Positions 35,083 through 46,839 of a stretch of 64,000 nucleotides of DNA are shown here, in pieces. Numbering within the stretch: the stretch's first letter is position 1; every line of letters begins with the position of its first letter. The stretch is from the NCBI RefSeq assembly GCF_000150275.1, contig NW_002060959.1, positions 316,172-380,171 on the forward strand, read 5' to 3'. The stretch comes from Trichoplax adhaerens. Taxonomy: Eukaryota; Placozoa; Uniplacotomia; Trichoplacea; Trichoplacidae. The position numbers and the translations under genes were made by a program. A model generated the notes under the pieces. The model had not been told where the DNA came from, made no database searches, and worked only from the letters and a program-made list of their open reading frames with translations.

Positions 35083-37753
35083 TTATTCGTCAGTGTAAGG
35101 ATTGATTGATTGTATAAAGGGAAATTGTTCTTTCATTTTCTGTCGCGAGAAGAGTCCTTTATAATAACCCTGCTTCTTGCCATGTGGTTTTCCTTTCCAG
35201 TTTACACTATACGGCATTACTGATGGTCGCCTCAATATCAAACCAAGGCCATTCGGGGTATATGCTTTAATTTTAATTTCATCACCTAGGCCAGCAGTAA
35301 TAGCAGCGAAACCTGCACTTGATAGGAGAATGTCTGCAGAACTGTACTTCCATCCATTATGGCACTTAAAAGTAAATTCTTTCCCTTGTAGTCTAGGAAA
35401 TGATTTACCTTGATATTGTTTGTTCATATTGTTGGGTATCTAGATATACAAGTATTAATTGAAGTATGAAATTGTATGTCATTGCAATTACATTGTAGGA
35501 TCGCAAGGCTTCATCAGAGTAGTAGAAATTAAAAATTGAATAATCACTCTTCTGAAGTACCTTCAGTAATGAATAACCGAAATGTTTATCATAAATGTCA
35601 TCTGCTTTCATCGTTTGACAAATATGTAAAGGTAGCTCACGGGAGGCAAAAAAGGTGAAATATACTCGGCTTGGGCCCTAATTGGAAGGATGTCAATGAA
35701 AATAATATACAACTTTATAATAATGCTTATCTAAATAAAATGCATTTTCAACATTGAGCAGTAAGGAAAGATATAAGCAATGACCAAGGCAAACCTCAAT
35801 GTAATCTATACGACCTAACCCAGCCAAAAAAATACTTTGTGACGGTTGTAAGCGTAAAGTTCGTGGAGTAATACCACCTAAAGGCAAGACTTTCGAAAGG
35901 TCTCTCGTATTTAACAAATCGGTGTACTGCATGATTTAAACAAGAAACACTAACATCATTCAGCGTAGATCAGTGTACAGCAATAACTACCGAAAAATTT
36001 TGCCAGATATATTAGCATAACAAACCATATTCTGACTCATAGCTCCAGGCGTATCATAAAAAAATGGTCCTCGTTCGTCGCCTTCATGATTCCAACCAGT
36101 CAAGACTCCATCATGGGAAGCTAACATAATATCATCACCTTCTACAGTACTAATATCGCTCAGCTTCGATTCTTCATCATGTTTACTGTCATCCAAATAC
36201 GGTGATTCGTAAATATACTGATTCTTTAAGCCTACAAAGTAAAATTTAATAAGATCATATTTATTAACATTAAGTTAGTGCCTGGCAGACTTTATAGCTT
36301 TTTCTATTGCATAAGTATACATCTATTCTTGTCTGCTTGCGTTCGTATGTGCATTACCTCTAATTCTTCTTGGGGCCCTTCTACCTAGATTGTTGATTTT
36401 CTTTCGAATAGGGTACCTTAACAACCCAATTGTGGTACCAGGCCAAACCGAAATAGTTGGATACCTCATCAACGTTTTGGGCTTTCCATCATACAAGTAA
36501 TCTAATAAAGATTTAAATAGGCTAGACTTGCCGACATTAGTACAGCCTAACAAAAAGATATCGCCATGAGGAGGTCTGTGCTGAAGGACTTTGTCAACAA
36601 CTTCTTTGATGCCTTGATTTTTTCTAGCACTATTAGAATGTTGACATGAAACAATTATTCCTGATAGAAGAGATGGCTGTCTGTATAAAAGACTCAACAG
36701 CTATAATAAGCAAACGTGTACAAGAAACTAATGAGTGTGTTTACCTGACTAGACAAATATCTACCAGGTTACCCTCAGTTAATCCAGCATTTTTGCAACC
36801 TTCCCAGACCATAGTTTGAATGCGTTCTATATGTCCAGGGCCATCTTCTAAAAGGACATCCATCTTGTTTGCAATTAAAAGTATGGGTACTTTATACCCA
36901 ATGATGTCTAATAGATTTGGAAAGATGCTACCAGGAAAATCAAAGATATCAACTACTAGCATGACAATACATTTATCCTTCGGAATCTTTTGTATATGAT
37001 TTCTCCAATCATCTTCAGGTGCATTCATATTTAGAGCCTGATTATAATGATTTAAGCAAAAGCATCGTTGACAAATAATAGACGATACTTGACTGGCAGG
37101 CACATCCACTAATTTACGCTGTAAAATATAGCCAAATTTATCTTCGTTTCGTGAGTGAAATATAGATCCACATCCAGGACATCGTTTACCGTGAAGATCG
37201 ACCAATTTTTCTGCATGATTAGGAGAGGTTTTGGCCTCGCTACTCGCATAGCGAATGCTAGCAACACCTTGGTTGCACCATGTCGCAATTAAATGAACAG
37301 GCTTGAATACCTAAAATAGTCCCAATATATCCTGTATTCAATTCGATTTCAAATGGCAGTCAAACAAAGTGCAATCCATTGGATCGCTATTTCATTGAAT
37401 TTTTGAATGGATGGTATCAGGCTGATATGGAACACTGGTTATCCTATGCGTGATCTATGGAGGTATTGACTATTTAAGCTTGCAATGAAAAGCAACCTAT
37501 CCCGATCATCCTGTCAGGTCAGCTATTACCGTCATCAAGTACTTACATCAACGCTAAGGTTACGAAACGACGGGCCGCAAGCGAAAGTGGTAAACCGTGG
37601 AAAGACAGAAGATGTGTAGAGCCGGTGCAAGTTGGCTGCTGCCGGAGTCCAAGCTGTCTTCGTCCGATACCAATTGCTTGAAGATTGAGCCCATCTTCTC
37701 CATAGAGGGATGCTATACTCACTCCATGCATGCCCTATACGATTCCTTAACAT
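35083..37753 (-). CDS. NOA1: NOA1-type circularly permuted mitochondrial GTPase
   Basis: Seven exons in transcript order: 37547-37753, 36745-37310, 36358-36680, 36026-36231, 35795-35926, 35561-35677, 35083-35439 (1908 nt, 635 aa). The N-terminus (MLRNRIGHAWSEYS, R/S-rich) suits mitochondrial import. Zinc-binding-like Cys pairs are at C113/C116 and C149/C152. The GTPase motifs come in permuted order: G4 NKMD (217-220) precedes G1 GCTNVGKSS (303-311), and G3 DTPG is at 425-428. The C-terminal region (LGRIDY, FTFFAS, PRLQGKEF, SSAGFAAI) follows the NOA1 plan. NOA1 (YqeH family) supports mitochondrial ribosome assembly. Unusually, a Lys/Arg-rich insert (about 349-365) and an acidic stretch rich in Asp/Glu/Ser separate G1 and G3. 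The exon 3 acceptor could be 12 nt earlier (36692). Divergent from the SEC23IP-like gene. Confidence 0.93.
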
Positions 37754-38782
37754 GATCTGAGATATTGTTGAAGCAAATAGCAGTTGTTAATCCCGTTGGC
37801 TAGATACAGTTCAAGGCTACTACCAGCACATTTCCGCCATCTTTTGCAACTTTCTGCAGCTGATAGCTTTTTCCTTTAGCTCTACAGTATTCAGAATCTG
37901 TCCTTGATGGTACTGTATACTGTGCACTGTGACGTCACTGTAACGTCATTGGATCAGAGACGACATTACTACAGTGTACAGTGTACAGTACACGCTATGT
38001 GTGTGCTACTGTACTGTAACAAAGTACACTAGTCCCTGATTGGACAGCAACCTATCCAGCGCGGAACGGTACAATCGTACCGCGGTCCTCATCGGTCCGA
38101 TCAAGGTTGTTGGCCCATGGGAGCTAACTATGTCTCGCTTTTCAGTCGTAGTCTGCGGTTTATTTGCTACTATTTTTATTTGTAGGCACTGAACGGCCAT
38201 TTCAGATGCCTTGAGGATAAGTGACCATGGAGTAGCATGGACTACGAGAGGTGACTACTAAATGATAGGGACAAGAATCTCGAAATACTTGTAGAACACT
38301 TCTATTCGTTACCATATCGTTAAAGCAATGGCTCCATTTTGTGCTTTGCTTAACTACACCATCTACTTATGTTGAAGATGGGTTGTTTTTACCCATTAGT
38401 ACTATTCTATTGAAATCTATTCTATTCCACTATTGTAAGTTCTGCTTGGAAACAGTTCTATCAATTCATGAATGTTCTTCAAAGAGTAGAAATGATTGAA
38501 GAAAAATAGACATACAAGATCCATACTAACTACTGTAATGATCGAATTCTGCGACATTTTGACTTCATTTGGTATCAAAATAGTCCGTCTGTCTGAGTGT
38601 TTCCTATCACTGTCCAGTGTCGACTGTACAGTGTACAGTACTGTCTTATACAGTGTTGTACACTGTACAGCGTACAGTATACGGATACAGCGCTCGCTTA
38701 GCTAAACCAGTATTCTAAAATGACAAGTCTTCTGTCTGTCTGAGATTATACAGTACTAATTCCATCGCTATGCTATACTGCA
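37754..38782. promoter_or_regulatory. Divergent intergenic region with TGTACAG palindromes
   Basis: Upstream of NOA1 (-) and, more distantly, the SEC23IP-like gene (+). Clusters of overlapping TGTACAG/CTGTACA words form palindromes near 37973-37993 and 38622-38683. A TGACGTCA-like pair (tgacgtcactgtaacgtca) lies at about 37930-37950. Open frames here are chance products. Confidence 0.55.
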
Positions 38783-39600
38783 AACTGGATCGTGCAGTGA
38801 CATCAAGGTTTTGTATAGGCTTTTGCACTACTGTATAGACTGATATAAAATTTGTCCAAAAAAAAAAAAAAATTTAATCTATCTGTTTGCACCAAAATCA
38901 TAGAAATTAGCCCGTCCACATTGTACTGTACTGTACAGTGTACTGTACACTGTACACTGTACAGTTCTGTAAACTGGGATCATGGAGTGACATCAAGCTT
39001 TTGTATAGGCTATAGTACTATACGGCACTATCCAAGACTCTACGAGGAACTGATGTCACTTTTCACTCTTAAGAATAGCCTATACAAAGGGGCAATAGGG
39101 TGACATTTATTTTACTATACTGTACACTCAGTGTACAGTACTGTAAACTGGATCGTGGAGTGACATCAAGGTTTTGTACGTAATGGCTTTTGCACTACTG
39201 TACGGCACTATCCAAGACTCTAAGAGTAACTGATGTCACTTTTTACTCTTAAGAATAGCGTCTACAAATCGGCAATAGGGTGACATTTATTTTACTATAC
39301 AGTACTGCAAACTGGATCGTGGAGTGACATCAAGGTTTTGTACGTAATGGCTTTTGCACTACTGTACGGCACTATCCAAGACTCTAAGAGTAACTGATGT
39401 CACTTTTCACTCTTAAGAATAGCCTATACTAAGCAGCAATAGGGTGACATTTATTTTAGTATACCTTTATTTTACTATACAGTACTGTTAACTGGATAGT
39501 GGAGTGACATCAAGGTTTTGTATAGGCTTTTGCACTATTGTACGGCACTATGCAAGACTCTACGAGTAGCTGATGTCACTTTTCACTGGAAGAAGACATA
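38783..39600. repeat. Five-copy ~163-189-bp tandem array with TGTACAG palindromes
   Basis: Copies begin with 'aactggatcgtggagtgaca' at 38783, 38972, 39146, 39309 and 39490 (spacings 189, 174, 163, 181). Each continues through 'tcaaggttttgta', 'ggcttttgcactactgtacgg', 'aagactct' and 'gatgtcacttt'. A decayed partial copy follows at about 39660-39700. The junctions between copies are filled by variable numbers of TGTACAG units, which explains the uneven spacing. A 14-A run sits near 38858. Confidence 0.92.
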
Positions 39601-39730
39601 GTTCATAATCAGCAGTGTAGTAGACAAGTATATTTCTCGAGTAGCTCATAATGCCGTGTATAGCGCCTACAAAGCAGCAATAAGGTGACATTTATTTATT
39701 TTAGTCCAAGAGCTTCCCTTCAGGACCTTC

Positions 39731-39789
39731 CACTGTACAGTGTACAGTGTACAGTGTACAGTACATGGTGCACTGTACTGTACTGTAGA
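39731..39789. repeat. TGTACAG palindromic cluster upstream of start
   Basis: 'actgtacagtgtacagtgta' and its continuation are self-complementary overlapping words that can form hairpins or cruciforms. Other clusters are at 38919-38968 and 39119-39145, and a single short one at 52519-52541. It lies about 80-135 bp upstream of the SEC23IP-like start codon. Confidence 0.85.
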
Positions 39790-39865
39790 CTCAAAACGTT
39801 CCTTTCACACGTAAACGTAATCGCAATTGAAAAGTTGAAAGTGCGCAAACGCGAATCCTGCAAAC

Positions 39866-42800
39866 ATGGCGGACAAAGATACTGATGCTAATCCTCTATC
39901 ATCTTTTTCTAATGATGGGAGTCATGCTGCTACCGTACCTTTCCTTCTTTGCCCTCCTACAGAAGATATAAGCTTAAGCCAACAGACTACGTCTCAAAGT
40001 GATCAAACACTTTCTTCTTATAGGAAAGAAGAAGCATCGACTAACTCCGATTTAGCGAATGCAAGCGTCGCAGGTTAGCACTGTTTGTCTTCAACATTCC
40101 TCTGTCGAATTGGCTTTGAATATTGAATTGATCTCACATATCCCATACACTACTGTGATGGTTGTATAGAATGACTATTCTACACTATTCTCAACATGCT
40201 ATAAATTATGTCTCGTGAAAGACAAGATAGATACATCCAATGTTTCTAGTAGTCTATTCTTGAGCCTTCTCCCAATTCTACTCTGTATAGTCAGGACAGT
40301 CTTAAGAGTGCTCAGTTGGACCAATAAGGTAGTTTTCATATCGCAAGTAGATAGCACTGCAACGAAGCGAATGCTTCCAATAAATCCTGAATTCATCACC
40401 AGAAATATCTCTTCAGTAACTGATCGTGTAGCATTGGCTATACAATTCATATCTGATCATTTTATCCAGTAATCCTACAACGACAGTATCGGCTTTCCGG
40501 TCATGTTCATGGCAGCACAAGAATAATTCTTCCTATTGAACTCTGACTGGAATATTGATACTTTACTTTCATTTCATGATTAGCCTATACTGAAAAAGTA
40601 CTGGTAGCTTGAATAGAATAGAATATACTGTATACGAATAGTAAGAGCATGTTAAGTAGTACCATGACCTTAATATCTTGCATGACAGTAGATCAATATT
40701 TTAATACTTTTGCTGCCTAATGTGTATTTGAAATGAAAATGAGGAATGAAACAATTGAAGCGTATTTCATATACATGTATATTACCATCCTCGCAATCGT
40801 TGCTTTCTGATTTATATATAACTTGTAACTTCATTGTAGATATTCCTGTAGAAGCGTTTGTTGGACAAGACGATAGCTTTGGGCAGTCCAAAAAGGCCTA
40901 TTTACCATCTACAGAAGCTACATATTCCGGTGGTAACACAGGGCCACCTCCTCCTACTGCAAGTCTAAGCAATTTTAGGCAGGATCCAAACAAGCAACGA
41001 TATCAACAAGTTCCAACATACCAGCCTGGTAGCTCTCAATCAGCCCAGGTACCTTTATATAACATGGCTGGGCCGGTGCCGCCAGCAAATACGTCAGCTA
41101 ATCCATCACAGCACTTACCTCAACAACAGACTACGCAAATTTTTCACCCTGAAACAAATACCAATGTTGATACTCGTTATGACTTCCCAGTCAATAATAG
41201 TAATGATCCCCTACAACAACAACAACAACAACAATATCAACAGGAATATGATTCTCACCAAACAGCTTCGATGCAAGCGATGCAGCAACAGCAGCAACAT
41301 TTCCCTTACGGTGGCGAACTACAACCTATGGTAGCGCACTGGTTCTACAAGCGAGAAGACGGCGCGTGGGTGCCCTTTACTAGGATCGATTCCGGTCGTA
41401 TTGAAGAGCACTATATAAATAATACTCAAGGTGTAGTTACGACAGATGGTGGAAGATTCGATGTCGATGTTAAACAACGTATAAGATACCCTATATACTG
41501 GAATGGTTCTAATGTAGAAGTTAGGCGTGGTACTTGGTTTTATAGAAGTGATCAAAATTCCTATTTAATTCCCTATGAAGAAACTGTCTCTGAGAAACTT
41601 GAAGTAATTATGAGCTATTGCTTACTTTGTTGATTATACAGCAGTTTTGAGCAACAATGAGATAAGTATCTGAGTACATGATTGCATTCCATCATTATAT
41701 TATTGATAGGCGTTATTTCATAACTGCATCAATGAAAACCGATGGCAGCAATCACTACCATTAGATGGAGGAGAGAGTGTTGTAATCCACAGTCCTACAG
41801 TTATGATCCATATGAGACCCAATAATGTATGGAATCAAGAGGAGTCGACTTTGAGGCCGCGTGCTGTGAAGAGGAGTGTTGCCGATATATACTATCAACT
41901 GCCTGAAGGTTCGGGTTATGCTACTGATAAACCTATATGCTTATATTACACTTGTTTTAATAAGAACGGAAATTATATTATGCTACTGCTGTCCTTTCTA
42001 ATCTCTTTCCCTAATATACCGTATTCTAGGTGAAAAGGATCAGATTGATCATTTAATTTTGGTCATTCATGGTATTGGTCAGTTTGCTGACTTTCAACTG
42101 CGTGATATAGTAGCTTGTGGTAAGTAGAACTATCATGATGCAATAATTGTTCTCTATTATGGCAGTATTTTAAATGCAATCAGAGCTTCTGTATGTGCCA
42201 ATTTCTTGCATATTATTTACATACGAGATATTTCGTTTGCTTGTTTATACTGAAATGTGTATCTTATTTTGAATTGTACCATTTCTTACGAAATATAACA
42301 TTTTAATAATAATACCAAATTACTTTTTATTCGTCATATAATCCTTTCAGTTGAAGATTTAAGAAATAATGGTATCAATCTGCAGCAAACACATGCGAGC
42401 TTTGAAAACAATCGTGCCGGGCGAGTTGAATTTCTACCAATTATATGGAGATATGCCTTACACGGAGACGATAATGGAGTCGATAGGTAGTTTATTTTCT
42501 TTGGATTGGTTTTTGCTAACTTAAAATTCTTAGCCTATTGACGAGAATCTAAAAATGTCTATACGATTAATTTAGCGCAATGAAAGATATCACCTTGCCA
42601 AGCATAACAAGGATGAGAAATTTTACGAATGAAAATTTGTTAGATATTCTGTTCTATACCAGTCCTGTTTACTGCCAAGCAATAGTAAATTATGTCACTC
42701 AAGAAATGAATAGAATATATAAATTGTTCAGGGAACGCAATCCTAATTTTGTTGGCCAGGTCTCTATTTCCGGCCATAGTCTCGGTATGTTAGAAGGCTT

Positions 42801-45131
42801 GTCAATTTTTGCTAATCATATTATATACTACTTCAGTAGTATTAATATATATAATATATCTAATTATTATTTCAAAATGATGCACATTTGTCGTCGTAGG
42901 TTCATGTATAGCTTTTGATCTACTAAGGCATCAGGTAAATTGTTACATTGATAATTTTGTTTGCTTTAAATAACAAGACAACTTATGTGACGCTTAACTG
43001 TTTTTTTATTATTGAGCTATTACGCAATCTAATCCTCGATAGGGTGATGTGCAACAAATGATAAATCAAAGTTCTACTGTAACTGGACATAAATCTGAGA
43101 CTGCAAGATCATTTAGGTAGCGATCAATTAGCAGCTTGATCTATGTTGAATTTGTAAATATGTCACGATTGTCACTAAAATAATATTCTAAATATTTATT
43201 CATAGCAGCAAAAGTGAAAACGAACTAGTTTCTGCCGATAGCGCATCGGAAAAATCCGAAGTAAGTAGTCTTGTTGGTGAAGAAACAAATAAACTATCTG
43301 ACAAAGAGGAGGAGGAAAAAGAAAGTATATCTACAGTTTTAGCGCAGTTAAACCTAAGTGCTCATACAGAAACATTTGAAAACGAGCAAATCGACCTGGA
43401 TGCATTGGTAAGGCAAATAAGTGATATTTCAGATTTAATGCAATTTTAGATGTACTATTTGTTTTCTTAAATCCAGTGAATCTATTTGGTAGGTTATGTG
43501 TAGCGAATCAGACTTGAAGGATTTAGGATTACCGCTAGGTCATCGAAAAAAATTATCTAATTACATAAAAAAGACTTTAGAAGAGGTTAGTACAGTAAAG
43601 TAATTGTACAGAAATATTACGGAGTTAATGTTAAAGTAGTTGCTTTCCAGTTGTCGAAATTAATATGCATTATCTTTAGAAAAGTAAACAAGAAGCAGCA
43701 GCAGCAGAAGCGGCAAAAAAAAAGGAAGCGAAAAAATCTGCTGTGTCGACTATGCAAGTATCGGAAAATGAACCAAGCATAAATTTATCGGAGAGTATCG
43801 ATTTGTCTAGGCAAGGATTAGCCTCTCACAACGCGAACGTTGAAAGACTTACTTATCAGAAAGGTGTAGCTGGTACAGGTCAACCTTACGTCAATTATCC
43901 GCGCCTTGATTTTCGTCAAGCAAATTTCTTCGCCTTAGGTTCTCCTATAGGATTGTTTCTTATTGTCCGGTTAGTGCAACACCTTATTCCCATCAATAGC
44001 AAAGTTATCTTCGAATTGTCATTTCAATTAGGCGTTTGCCAAGATTTGCTTTATACATAATATGATATCGCCCGAATTACAGAGGCATCGACAATATTGA
44101 CGAAAAATACAAACTACCAACTTGTTCAAGATTCTACAATGTCTTCCATCCGGTAATTCTTTCAAATTTTAAAGTACCTAAATTTACGATTGTTGTAATA
44201 AATACGCTACTAGCTAATATTATACTTTAATTTTGAAATAATTATTTCCCTACGAAAACGAAACAGTACGATCCAGTGGTAAGTTGTCTATTGCCAGATT
44301 TTCAATCAAATATTTTTTCATGACTCTAAAAGTAGCTTACGTGCTGATTGTATCACAAAGGCTTATCGTATCGAACCAATTATCGAAGAAACTGCAAGAG
44401 ATATCCTTCCAGTTATGATGGAGCATCATAAGGGCCGGAAACGCTTTCATTTAGGTATCATTCCTTGTCTCAGTCTACGCTATAAGAATGTCGTTTATAA
44501 ATTTGTCTCTAATGTAATTTATGTCATCTACAGAACTCAAAGACAATTTAACCAAAATGGGTAAAAACTTTAAACGAAATATAATTAGTTCTGTGCAAAG
44601 TACAATCACAGCAATACAAGATTTTGCTCGTGCTCATACCGGTACTAAGAAGGAGGAAGGATCTGATCTAACCGAACATGAAAGTGAAATGCAGCAATTG
44701 TCAGAACTAATTGATACTAAAGGTGATATTGGAATGGTGCATTTATTATATTGGGCTATAATATACAAAAGTATTTTAGTTGATATTGTGCCATGACAGT
44801 TAACACTCGCTACCTGTTTGCTTGTAATAGATCAAATAGAAGATAATGTTGAAATTGGCCAATTAAACGAAGGCAATCGCATTGATTATGTTTTGCAAGA
44901 AGCTCCGCTTGAAAGTTTAAATGAATATCTTTTCGCATTATCAAGCCACTGCTGCTATTGGTAGGCTATTTACATAACCGTTGTTTCTATAGCTTGTAAT
45001 CACTACTTAGTTTACTGTACCACGACTAATGATAACATCTGCATTGCAGGACATCCGAAGATACCGCCTTCTTTATCTTGCGAAAATTGTATAGTCGCTC
45101 TGAATTAGAACCGAGTTCTCCAACTTTCTAA
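39866..45131 (+). CDS. SEC23IP/DDHD2-type intracellular phospholipase A1
   Basis: Seventeen exons: 39866-40073, 40840-41603, 41710-41908, 42030-42119, 42351-42486, 42576-42784, 42900-42934, 43043-43116, 43206-43407, 43493-43585, 43680-43969, 44083-44152, 44267-44278, 44361-44454, 44534-44722, 44831-44960, 45050-45131 (2877 nt, 958 aa). Domain order: Ser/Pro/Gln-rich N-terminus (1-230, with poly-Gln runs), WWE-like domain (~232-310, [14 protein letters not shown]), lipase core with VIHGIGQ and nucleophile S534 in SGHSLG, SAM domain (~612-672), a Lys/Ala/Glu-rich linker, then DDHD (~745-955, [43 protein letters not shown]). The long proline/glutamine N-terminus and total length favour SEC23IP, which works at ER exit sites with COPII, over the shorter DDHD2. 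The start sits in 'aacATGGCGG'. Exon 13 is only 12 nt. Confidence 0.93.
40074..40839 (+). other. Intron 1 of the SEC23IP/DDHD2-like gene
   Basis: 766 bp, the longest intron of this gene. It begins GTTAGC and ends in ATTGTAG. Two opposed open frames near 40199-40472 are chance products. No separate gene seen. Confidence 0.7.
44267..44278 (+). other. 12-nt micro-exon (Y-D-P-V) of the DDHD gene
   Basis: TACGATCCAGTG is flanked by 'aaacag' and 'gtaag'. It is phase 0 on both sides and joins FYNVFHP to AYRIEP, restoring the conserved DDHD motif HP(Y/F)DPVAYR. Without it the protein would lose Y-D-P-V but stay in frame. Confidence 0.88.
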
Positions 45132-46839
45132 GCAGTTAAATGAATTGAATGTATGATTTAATTGATATTGCAAATTTATATTAAGTTCATGAATTAAGAG
45201 TGATACATTGGTAATTAATTAATTGAGGTTATATGAAAACTATTTTTACTTATGTTATTCTATCACCCAAGATAGTATTTAGCACCGATTATTAAGTTGT
45301 AGACTTTAGCTGAAACAGTTTAGCTTGATAAAGCTAGCATCAAGTGATTAATTTGTGATATCAAATATACTTATAATCGGTAACAATTTATCTTTCACAC
45401 AAGATCATACGAGTATTTATCATCTAAGCAACATGACTAAACTTGCCACTTCATTTTCAACATCAATCGCATGAAAGACGACTGCTCATTATGGTTTAAA
45501 GTGTCTCTGTTACAAAGTAGCACTTTTTATTTTGGATCAATCGCAATTTTACTTACGCACCCAACAACATGCGTTATTCTTGTTGAAGATATTAAGTGTT
45601 ATTTGTATAGTATACAATGTTTATCATCATTAGACGTACTGTTATGTTGCTGTTGTCCATTGTTGAGACTAGGCGAATAAAATGTGCGCCCTCAGGAATT
45701 AATTTGAGTTTGAATAACCCCCTTCTAGGTAAAGGAATATCTCTTGTTAGTGCGGAGTGGAGCATTCTAAAAAATTTTCTTTTACATTGCATATCAGTCG
45801 TATAAATATCAATCTTAGGACAATTATTCTGTATACAGATATCTTGAACTAAATATACTTCAAAGTTTATTGGATAGTCGTGATCAGAACCGGTCCGTAA
45901 TTTCTTCACGAACTACAAATATATTCAGAGGCTTACGAATATGGCAAAATTTCATTACGCCTATCGATATCTATCCTGATTTGATCGTCACAATACTCTT
46001 ATACAGTTAATAGCACACGTACTCACGAGTTTCTCGAAAATTGTAGACACTATAAATGGTATACAGTACACTGTAATTGATAGTTAAATGTCGATGTATC
46101 AGAGATTCTTTCCTATTATTATCGCATACACATCTCTAAGCGAAATGCTTTATGTATATTTGAAACAGCCAAAGTGAAATTTTTAATTTTGATCCAATCC
46201 ATTTTGTGTCATTAATAATTATAAATCATTGATCACACTTGACTACTTTAGGGTTTAAAGTCAGTCCACCATTCATTCGAGCTAAGTTATCTAAAACGGT
46301 CGTATTACACACGCAGTTGTACATATTTATTTGAGATTTTACTCGATCTAGGTATTTTAATCAAGCTTCTAAAATACATTATTATTAAAGAGGTCAAGTA
46401 GCAAAGAAAATCAAGGCATTAGAACCTTATATTATAACGCACAGAATAGCTGAAGACTTACTATACAACTCAAAAGAGTATCACGATTTACAGTGGTTCT
46501 ATGCCACATATATTACACTTCAATTTTTGTAAGAGTACGATACATTCTATCAGTAATAACTAATGTAATCCCTGCAATAAATACATATTTTGCACAATAT
46601 TTTGGTATTGAAAAATCTATGGGTATTTCATTACCTTATACCAACTATGTAATCTAAGTATTGTAATTAGTAAATATACAATTTTAACTTAAGAAAACGA
46701 CTTCTACTGCGCAGTTTTCAATAATGAGTATACATGTAAAATCAAAGTAATAAATTTATATATGATCTTGAAATAAATAATTATAGTCATATATCGTATA
46801 TATGTTAAAGAGTAATCTTAATAATATTGCGGAAGAATA
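45132..46839. other. Convergent intergenic region
   Basis: Between the 3' ends of the DDHD gene and MCMBP. The only feature of note is a minus-strand open frame at 45592-45909 (105 codons). It follows an acceptor-like 'atatttgtag' and contains VKKLRTGSDHDYPINFEVYL. I recognise no family in it and see no partner exon, so I do not call it a gene. Confidence 0.45.
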
